Shown: positions 6,809 to 12,348 of the stretch, one piece after another
Numbering within the stretch: position 1 is the stretch's first letter
Layout of the letters: every line of letters starts with the position of its first letter
From: Pelotomaculum sp. UBA5255
Lineage (GTDB): Bacteria; Bacillota; Desulfotomaculia; Desulfotomaculales; Pelotomaculaceae
Assembly: GCA_002408725.1 (NCBI GenBank)
Contig: DHTR01000087.1
Span: forward strand, 1 to 13,552
DNA: 13,552 bases
Direction: 5' to 3'
The notes under the pieces: model-generated
What the model was told of the DNA's origin: nothing
Seen by the model: only the letters and a program-made list of their open reading frames with translations
Database searches by the model: none
Program-made: the position numbers and the translations under genes

Positions 6809-6823
6809 ATGAGCTTGACGGTT
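6790..6823 (+). terminator. Weak terminator-like hairpin at the end of tal
   Basis: AACCGTCAA (6790-6798) and TTGACGGTT (6815-6823) form a perfect 9-bp stem with a 16-nt loop, followed by TGATTTTA. The left arm lies inside the last codons of tal. The right arm contains the -35 box of the promoter described next, so the same bases would serve two roles. The broken T-run makes termination weak. Confidence 0.35.
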
Positions 6824-6843
6824 GATTTTACTAAGGGTATACT
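6815..6843 (+). promoter_or_regulatory. Sigma-A promoter upstream of the DUF2062 gene
   Basis: TTGACG (6815-6820), a 17-bp spacer and TATACT (6838-6843) make a good housekeeping promoter. Transcription would start near 6850 and run into a terminator-like hairpin within about 70 nt. The leader also contains a perfect inverted repeat, AAAATTAT-AG-ATAATTTT (6855-6872). Confidence 0.5.
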
Positions 6844-6874
6844 TACAGTGAAATAAAATTATAGATAATTTTGC

Positions 6875-6922
6875 CTCTTCCATTGAAATGAAGTAGTAAA
6901 ATAATTCTTGGAAGAGTTTTTT
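6875..6922 (+). terminator. Rho-independent terminator between tal and the DUF2062 gene
   Basis: CTCTTCCA (6875-6882) pairs with TGGAAGAG (6909-6916), an 8-bp stem with a 26-nt AT-rich loop, directly followed by six T residues (6917-6922). It can end the fba-tal transcript. Because a promoter lies just upstream, it could also act as an attenuator, or yield a small RNA of about 70 nt. The long loop lowers confidence. Confidence 0.55.
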
Positions 6923-7017
6923 CATAATGAAAAGGAATAAGGTTTTGAGAAGATTTATGGCCCAATCTAGAATACTTTATTCCAGGGAAGCGAATCTAGA
7001 GATCGAGGAGTTTTGCC

Positions 7018-7506
7018 GTGTTTGCCGAGGGAGTCCTTTTTTTGAAGAAAAAAATCACTTCATGGCTGCCGGATTGCATTTGCAACTATTACAAAAGAGT
7101 GATGGAAATGCCCGGCTCGCCCCAAAAGATAGCCAGGGGGGTCGCGCTGGGCCTGGCCTTTGACTTTCTTCCCATTCCGATCATCAGCATTCCGCTCTCC
7201 TACCTGGTTGCCCGGATTACCAGGTGCAGTCCGGCGGCGGCTGTAGCTACCGTTGTGGTTTTCAAGTTGGCCGTACCTGTCTTTTTTACATTAAATCTCC
7301 TGTCCGGCAAGTTTTTGCTGGGAGATCTGGGCGGGCCGGATCTCATGATCAGCGGCAATTCTCTTTACGCCTCCCTCCTGGGAAAAATCATGGAGCATGG
7401 ATATCCCTTTCTGGTAGGCAGCCTGGTGAACGCAACGCTGGTTTGGATCGCCGTGTACTTAATGCTGATGTTTTTGCTAAAGCGAAGTAGGCGCCGGAAC
7501 ACATAA
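7018..7506 (+). CDS. DUF2062 family small membrane protein
   Basis: A 162-residue protein with the DUF2062 core: SPQKIARGVALGLAFDFLP (34-52), then alternating hydrophobic helices (about 43-66, 74-95 and 128-154) and a basic C-terminal tail (KRSRRRN). In this family the short 'SP.kiA.G.AlG' motif precedes the first transmembrane helix, as seen here; no biochemical function is established. The GTG start (7018) is preceded by GAGGAG (7005-7010) at 7 nt and gives a normal-length N-terminal region before the motif. The gene lies between a terminator-like hairpin and rho. The 59-nt gap to rho holds no terminator, so read-through into rho is possible. Confidence 0.75.
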   Translation: MFAEGVLFLKKKITSWLPDCICNYYKRVMEMPGSPQKIARGVALGLAFDFLPIPIISIPLSYLVARITRCSPAAAVATVVVFKLAVPVFFTLNLLSGKFLLGDLGGPDLMISGNSLYASLLGKIMEHGYPFLVGSLVNATLVWIAVYLMLMFLLKRSRRRNT

Positions 7507-7565
7507 AACTATGTCTATCAGGAAATAAACTATTTAAACAACACCACTTGTTGGGGGGGCTGCCT

Positions 7566-8879
7566 TTGAATTATTCGGACCTTGAAAGCAAAACCATAGC
7601 AGAACTGTACAAGATTGCAAAGGAGCTCGAACTGCCCGGTTATTATAAGCTACGCAAGAAGGAACTTATTTTTGAAATCAAAAAGACTCAGACGGAAAAA
7701 CACGGGCTCTTATTTGCCAAAGGTGTCCTGGAAATCTTACCCGACGGATATGGCTTTTTAAGGCCTTTCCAATTTCTTCCCAGTCACGATGACATCTATG
7801 TCTCTTCTTCCCAAATCAGGCGTTTTGACCTTCGTACGGGGGATCTGGTGGCCGGCCAGGTGCGTCGCCCGAAAGAGAGTGAGCGGTATTTTGCCCTGTT
7901 GCGCGTTGAACAGGTTAACGGTGTTGACCCCGAGGGTTCTGAGCTCAGGCTCCATTTTGACGGGCTTACCCCGCTTTATCCCCTGCAGCGAATTACCCTG
8001 GAAACCGATCCGGATAGGCCGTCAACCAGGATTATCGATCTCGTAGCCCCCATTGGCAAGGGTCAGCGTGGCCTGATTGTTGCCCCGCCCAAAGCAGGTA
8101 AAACCATTCTCCTCAAAGAAATTGCCAACAGCATCACCAAAAACCATCCTGAAATGGCGCTCATGGTTCTGCTGATAGATGAGCGACCGGAGGAAGTTAC
8201 CGATATTGAGCGTTCCGTAAACGGCGAGGTGGTCAGTTCCACCTTTGATGAGCCTCCCGAGAACCACGTCAAAGTGGCCGATATGGTCCTGGAGCGGGCT
8301 AAGCGGCTGGTGGAGCACAAGTACGATGTGGTGATCCTGCTGGACAGCATTACGCGTCTGGCCAGAGCCCATAACCTGGTGGTTCCTCCCAGCGGTCGCA
8401 CCTTGTCAGGCGGTGTAGACCCGTCCGCCCTGCACAAGCCCAAGCGGTTTTTTGGGGCTGCGCGTAACCTGGAGGAGGGTGGCAGTCTGACGATCCTGGC
8501 CACGGCCCTGATTGAAACGGGAAGCAGAATGGATGACGTGATCTTTGAAGAATTTAAGGGCACCGGTAACATGGAACTAATTCTGGACCGGCGTCTTGCC
8601 GAGAGAAGGCTTTTCCCGGCCATTGACGTTCTTCGTTCCGGAACGCGCAAAGAAGAGCTTCTGCTTTCAAAGGATGAACTGGAAATGATCTGGCAGTTCC
8701 GCAAGGCCACGAACGGCGCCTCTCCCTGGGATGCCATGGAAATGCTGATGGAGCAGATGAAACGTTCGAAAACCAACCACGACCTGCTGCATGCCTTCCG
8801 CCATTTACGCCGCGCCGAGGCCGGCGCCGGCGGGAGGACAGAAACCGGCCGTAAAGGGGCTTATACCCAGGGAGTCTAA
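7566..8879 (+). CDS. rho: Transcription termination factor Rho
   Basis: Hexameric RNA-dependent ATPase/translocase that ends transcription. The 437-residue product has the compact Rho layout without a large N-terminal insertion: a SAP-like Rho_N domain (about 1-43, SDLESKTIAELYKIAKEL), a cold-shock-like RNA-binding domain (about 48-118, GVLEILPDGYGFLRP and DIYVSSSQIRRFDLRTGD), and the ATPase core with Walker A APPKAGKT (173-180), Walker B VVILLD (255-260) and the central-channel region SGGVDPSALHKPKRFFGAAR (281-300). The R-loop segment IETGSRMDDVIFEEFKGTGN is intact. I choose TTG 7566, giving MNYSDLESKT, which aligns with usual Rho starts; the only nearby ribosome site is an unusual run of seven G (7553-7559). 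In-frame TTGs at 7548 and 7551 are alternatives. Rho usually precedes rpmE in Firmicutes, but no rpmE follows here. Confidence 0.97.
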   Translation: MNYSDLESKTIAELYKIAKELELPGYYKLRKKELIFEIKKTQTEKHGLLFAKGVLEILPDGYGFLRPFQFLPSHDDIYVSSSQIRRFDLRTGDLVAGQVRRPKESERYFALLRVEQVNGVDPEGSELRLHFDGLTPLYPLQRITLETDPDRPSTRIIDLVAPIGKGQRGLIVAPPKAGKTILLKEIANSITKNHPEMALMVLLIDERPEEVTDIERSVNGEVVSSTFDEPPENHVKVADMVLERAKRLVEHKYDVVILLDSITRLARAHNLVVPPSGRTLSGGVDPSALHKPKRFFGAARNLEEGGSLTILATALIETGSRMDDVIFEEFKGTGNMELILDRRLAERRLFPAIDVLRSGTRKEELLLSKDELEMIWQFRKATNGASPWDAMEMLMEQMKRSKTNHDLLHAFRHLRRAEAGAGGRTETGRKGAYTQGV

Positions 8880-8959
8880 AAAACGAAGTATTAAATGTAT
8901 TAAATTCACCTTTTCAGGCAAAACTACCGATTGATTTGCTTTGGAGAGGTGATTTTTTC

Positions 8960-9850
8960 ATGGAGGTTAAATTAAATAAAAAGAGTCCGGGCAGGCTCAA
9001 GACGGTGATCGCCGTTCTAGCATTGGCGGCCGTTCTCTTCCCGGCAGGCCCGGTTTCAGCCCGCCTGGATGAGTTGATTCAAGGGAACGCTCCCTATATC
9101 ACACCGCCTGTGGTGGAAGTAGCTGTAGCCCAGCGTATGTATGAAGTGAAGACCGGCGATACCCTGACCGGTATTGCAAGGCTAAACGGAATTACTATTG
9201 AAATGCTGGTCGCTGCAAATAGACTCAAGGATCGGGATCAAATCAGGGCGGGCCAGCTTTTAAAAGTCCCCTCTAACTACATCACGCACCATGTTCAACC
9301 GGGGGAGACATTGTGGGACATTTCCAGGATCTATCGTGTTGATCTGGCTGCCATCGCAGCGAGAAACGGGAAGACAAACGTCGACAGGATCCTGGCGGGC
9401 CAGCGGTTAATCATCCCGTGCAGCACCCCGGGACCTGAATGGACGACCTCCAGGGGATTTTCCATAAGCCCGTTGGCCTGGCCTCTGGTTGGGACCATCA
9501 CCTCGCCTTTTGGAATGAGGGATGGAAGGGCTCACGAGGGGGTTGACGTTGCCGCTGAAGAAGGCATCCCGATCCGGGCGGCGGCTTCCGGCCGGGTGGT
9601 TTTTGCCGGGTCCAGGGGCACTTATGGCCTGGCCGTGATTATTGATCACGGCGGAGGGGTCAGCACGCTCTATGCGCACTGTTCCAGGGTTATGGTTGCC
9701 GAGGGCAGTTCCGTTGACACGAGCACGGTCATTGCCCTGGCGGGGAACACCGGCAACTCCAGAGGGCCGCACCTTCACCTGGAGGTTCTAAAAAACGGCG
9801 TGCCTGTAGATCCTTTAACTGTCCTGGAACAGGAGCGATATTACGGTTAG
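8960..9850 (+). CDS. Secreted LysM-LysM-M23 cell-wall endopeptidase
   Basis: A 296-residue exported peptidoglycan hydrolase. A signal peptide (basic start, hydrophobic 15-30, likely cleavage after PVSA at about 34) is followed by two LysM glycan-binding modules: 60-103 (YEVKTGDTLTGIARLNGI) and 109-152 (HHVQPGETLWDISRIYRV). An M23/LytM metallopeptidase domain follows (about 178-288). Zinc ligands are His192 and Asp196 in HEGVD and His273 in GPHLHLE; His240 (YAH) and His271 complete the active site, so it should be active. The M23 class cuts peptide cross-links. The ATG 8960 has GGAGAGGTGAT (8943-8953) just upstream; a longer reading from TTG 8936 would bury this site. Two LysM plus M23 resembles envelope and spore-coat hydrolases, but a sporulation role is unproven. 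No terminator separates it from rho. Confidence 0.9.
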   Translation: MEVKLNKKSPGRLKTVIAVLALAAVLFPAGPVSARLDELIQGNAPYITPPVVEVAVAQRMYEVKTGDTLTGIARLNGITIEMLVAANRLKDRDQIRAGQLLKVPSNYITHHVQPGETLWDISRIYRVDLAAIAARNGKTNVDRILAGQRLIIPCSTPGPEWTTSRGFSISPLAWPLVGTITSPFGMRDGRAHEGVDVAAEEGIPIRAAASGRVVFAGSRGTYGLAVIIDHGGGVSTLYAHCSRVMVAEGSSVDTSTVIALAGNTGNSRGPHLHLEVLKNGVPVDPLTVLEQERYYG

Positions 9851-9886
9851 GCTGTTGCAAGGCCGCCCCTGTGGCGGAATCACAAG

Positions 9887-9919
9887 GCGGTGTCAAGGGG
9901 ACGGGGTTGTTGACACCGC
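9887..9919. repeat. REP-like imperfect palindromic extragenic element
   Basis: GCGGTGTCAA (9887-9896) and TTGACACCGC (9910-9919) form a perfect 10-bp inverted repeat around a G-rich 13-nt loop (9897-9909). From general experience, very similar 'GGTGTCAAGGGGACGGG...TTGACACC' units recur between genes in some Firmicutes and delta-proteobacterial genomes; I cannot check copy number from this window. No transposase gene is nearby. Confidence 0.45.
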
Positions 9920-9944
9920 GGAAGCCTCGCCCTTGACATCTTTT
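9889..9944 (+). terminator. Probable terminator of the M23 peptidase gene, competing with the inner palindrome
   Basis: GGTGTCAAGGG (9889-9899) also pairs with CCCTTGACATC (9930-9940) over 11 positions with one G-U pair, and four T residues follow (9941-9944). This outer hairpin and the inner 9887-9919 hairpin share the same left arm, so they exclude each other. It lies about 40 bp past the peptidase stop and 35 bp before the end of the convergent nagZ. A smaller CCGCC/GGCGG hairpin (9863-9877) precedes it. Confidence 0.45.
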
Positions 9945-9978
9945 CCCCCCTCCCTTTATATCGTCCGAGTTCTGACTT

Positions 9979-11877
9979 TTACTCATAAGAAAGTCCGGCC
10001 CCCGCTTGATAAAGTATTTGTGTCCCGCTGCTGTTTGGAATGGATACCGGCAATCTCCCCTGCGGATTGATCTGTCCGAAAATAACATCAATCCCGGCCG
10101 GGATGTTGGGTCCCTCTGCCGCGCCATATACGGCAATATAAGCTTTTATCCCGGGCATATACATGATGTCGTACGGATTCCTGATGGCCATCACGGCCAG
10201 GGGTTTCTTGCTCAAAAACGCATGACGGGCTACGCTTAAGGCAAAGTCCGGCGCCCAGTGCTTACCCGGAGTCCGGCTTAACGCATCATAGCTGTAGGAA
10301 CCCAGCACAACATAATCTGCCGTGTCGACAGACTGCTTTTGCTCATCAGTTAAAGAGGTAAGATCCTGATAATTAAAACCCTTTACATTTACGTGGTGGA
10401 AGCCTTTTCCATCAATGATCCGCTTTAATTCCCGGGTCATTAAATTAAGCCTGTCGTCCCACGGCGCGAAGAGCACGACATTTTTCCCGTCCTCCAACTT
10501 AAAGGGCAGTATGTTACCTTCATTTTTGAGCAAGGTAACAGCTTTCTCCGCTACTTTTTTTTCAATTTCCCCATGGTTCGCGCTGCCTACCACATTCCCG
10601 GCAACCTTTAATCTTTCCCCCAAATCTTTTATTGCTTTGTCTCCCGGAACAAACTTTCCACCCGAAATCTTAACTATTCCCCCGGATAATTTTAAGCGAA
10701 TTAATCTTTTAACTGACTGGTCAATTCTTGATTCCGGAATTTTACCGCTTTTTACCTCGGCAAGCAGCCCCCGGTAGGCCTGGTCAAGGTCCGCCGGCAT
10801 TAAAGCGATGTCTGCTCCGGCTTTAATAGCCCTGAGCACCGCTTCCTGTGGTCCGAAATGCTCTGCGATGGCTTTCATTTCCAGGGCGTCGGTAATGATG
10901 ACCCCATCAAACCCCATCTCGTTTCTGACCAGCCCGGTCAGAACCTGGTAGGAAAGAGTCGCGGGTATGGAAATCTCTTGGCCGTCCAGCTTGGAAACCG
11001 CCCTGGTGTTGTCGATTGCCGGAAATGTGACGTGTGCGGTCATAACCATGTCCACTTTTTGGTTAAAAGCCTGCTGAAACGGCTTCAACTCAACCTCTTT
11101 CAGTCTGGTCAGATCGTGGGGCACGGAAGGCAATCCGAGATGGGAGTCAACGTCGGTATCGCCATGTCCGGGGAAGTGTTTTACCGTGGCAATAATGCCG
11201 GCGTCGTGCAGCCCATTTATGTAGGCAACACCCATATCTGCTACCAACTGAGAGTCCGAGCCGAACGACCGTATTCCTATGACGGGGTTGTCCGGGTTGA
11301 CATTGACATCCACCACGGGAGCCATGTTCACGTTTATTCCCAGGGCATCTAATTCTTCGCCGATGGTTTTTCCCACCGCATAAGTGTCTTCCGGGGACCC
11401 GGCGGCGCCCAATGCCATATTCCCCGGCATAGTGGTACCCGATTGCAGCCTGACCACTCTTCCGCCTTCCTGGTCAATAGCGATCAGCAGCGGAATGTCA
11501 CCGGCCGCATTTTGGAGCTGATCTACCAGCCTGACTGTCTGTTCGGTGCCCACGACATTTTCCCTGAAAAGTATAGCTCCGCCTAAATGATATTTCTTAA
11601 TGGTCAGCGCGATCTCGTCATTAATTTCAATTACATCCTGATCCTGCCACTTTCTGAAAGAAGGCATAATCATTTGTCCAACTTTTTCTTCCAGAGTCAT
11701 TCCCTTGATCATGCTATCCAGATCCTGGTCGCTTAAAGGTTGATTATGGACCGAGGAGTCAGACCGGGCAATATTTTCAAAATATTGCCCGGCCGCCCCG
11801 TTTATTGAACCGGCAGGGGACAGGAAAAATATAAGACCGGAAAACAATGATAAAAGCTTAATCGCCAGAGATTTCAA
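9979..11877 (-). CDS. nagZ: Secreted GH3 beta-N-acetylglucosaminidase, two-domain NagZ type
   Basis: Removes terminal N-acetylglucosamine from peptidoglycan fragments. The 632-residue product has a signal peptide (MKSLAIKLLSLFSGLIFF...), the GH3 barrel, and a C-terminal alpha/beta domain (about 430-632), the layout and length of B. subtilis NagZ (YbbD). Signature motifs are AIDQEGGRVVRLQSG, KHFPGHGDTDVDSH (233-246) with the Asp244/His246 acid-base dyad, and the nucleophile Asp330 in ITDALEM; the 84-residue His-to-Asp spacing equals that of the B. subtilis enzyme (His234/Asp318). Unlike that lipoprotein, no lipobox cysteine is visible, so it is probably released or wall-associated. The TTG start (11875-11877) follows GGGGGGT, 7-8 nt upstream. 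A longer TTG reading from 11922 lacks a ribosome site. It is convergent with the LysM-M23 gene, another wall-turnover enzyme. Confidence 0.93.
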   Translation of the reverse strand: MKSLAIKLLSLFSGLIFFLSPAGSINGAAGQYFENIARSDSSVHNQPLSDQDLDSMIKGMTLEEKVGQMIMPSFRKWQDQDVIEINDEIALTIKKYHLGGAILFRENVVGTEQTVRLVDQLQNAAGDIPLLIAIDQEGGRVVRLQSGTTMPGNMALGAAGSPEDTYAVGKTIGEELDALGINVNMAPVVDVNVNPDNPVIGIRSFGSDSQLVADMGVAYINGLHDAGIIATVKHFPGHGDTDVDSHLGLPSVPHDLTRLKEVELKPFQQAFNQKVDMVMTAHVTFPAIDNTRAVSKLDGQEISIPATLSYQVLTGLVRNEMGFDGVIITDALEMKAIAEHFGPQEAVLRAIKAGADIALMPADLDQAYRGLLAEVKSGKIPESRIDQSVKRLIRLKLSGGIVKISGGKFVPGDKAIKDLGERLKVAGNVVGSANHGEIEKKVAEKAVTLLKNEGNILPFKLEDGKNVVLFAPWDDRLNLMTRELKRIIDGKGFHHVNVKGFNYQDLTSLTDEQKQSVDTADYVVLGSYSYDALSRTPGKHWAPDFALSVARHAFLSKKPLAVMAIRNPYDIMYMPGIKAYIAVYGAAEGPNIPAGIDVIFGQINPQGRLPVSIPNSSGTQILYQAGAGLSYE

Positions 11878-11928
11878 TAAGCTTACCCCCCAAATTCCAT
11901 AATTGAAGACAGTGTTGGACAACGGTAA

Positions 11929-11937
11929 ATTATAACA
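11929..11937 (-). promoter_or_regulatory. Extended -10 promoter of nagZ
   Basis: On the minus strand the sequence reads TGTTATAAT (11937 down to 11929), a perfect TATAAT with the TG of an extended -10 element. No good -35 is seen. Transcription would start near 11922, leaving a leader of about 45 nt before the TTG start at 11877. Confidence 0.5.
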
Positions 11938-12348
11938 ACCTTCTATCTTTTCTGCCTTGTTCCTGCCCGATTCTTATGAGCTTTTTCGGTGTTTCACATC
12001 AGCATAGAGGTTGAGGAAATTTACTGCGGGACAGGTTTTAAAATACTAAACAAAATTAAATCAGCAGAAATGGTTGTTGTATAATGGAATTAATAAAATA
12101 CCGGGTGGGGTGTCGGAATAGATAACGAAAGGGATGTCCATCAAGTGGGGAGAATTATTTCGAAGCGAGAAAAACCTCTTTTGAGGATATTGAGCGCTAT
12201 ATTGGCAAAGGGGCGCCGCGGTGGCTGTTCCCCCTAGGGTTAAGGAATAGGCTTTGCAATCTAAAAATGTTGTTTTATAATGGTCGTGGTGCAGGACATT
12301 CATAAATTACCGAGCGATAACAAATCTTTTTATGATAGGGGGTGGACC
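11938..12348. other. Divergent intergenic region without a confident gene
   Basis: This AT-richer stretch separates nagZ (minus) from the radical SAM gene (plus). It holds a perfect TATAAT at 12080-12085 with a poor -35, the promoter at 12254-12281, and short palindromic bits such as CCCTAGGG (12232-12239) and CCTC/GAGG around TTTT. An open frame without a start codon runs from 12126 to 12305. A 30-codon GTG frame (12145-12237) encodes a basic peptide. Neither is strong enough to call as a gene. No tRNA or recognisable riboswitch is visible. Confidence 0.5.
12254..12281 (+). promoter_or_regulatory. Sigma-A promoter of the radical SAM gene
   Basis: TTGCAA (12254-12259), 16 nt and a perfect TATAAT (12276-12281) form a plausible housekeeping promoter about 70 bp upstream of the ATG. 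The 20 bp around the -10 box is nearly identical to the sequence around the TATAAT at 12080-12085. Confidence 0.5.

Noticed and set aside
6927..7163. 78-codon ORF beginning at ATG 6927, just after the terminator hairpin
   Set aside because: GGAAGAG precedes it at 10 nt, but those bases are the terminator arm. More than half of it overlaps the DUF2062 gene in another frame, and its second half is low-quality sequence (Gly/Arg/Pro shadow).
8063..8776. Minus-strand ORF opposite rho (237 codons)
   Set aside because: Ser/Arg-rich composition is typical of an antisense frame of a GC-biased coding region; rho is certain on the plus strand.
11878..11922. nagZ starting at 11922 on the minus strand
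   Set aside because: The predicted transcript start is about 11922, so this would be leaderless; TTG 11877 has a G-rich ribosome site and begins directly with a signal peptide.
12086..12260. Possible 6S RNA or riboswitch between the two TATAAT modules
   Set aside because: I could not pair the two ends into a terminal stem or find any conserved riboswitch core, and no T-run terminator follows.
12061..12303. 80-codon minus-strand ORF in the intergenic region
   Set aside because: No ribosome site, no family resemblance, and it covers both putative plus-strand promoters.
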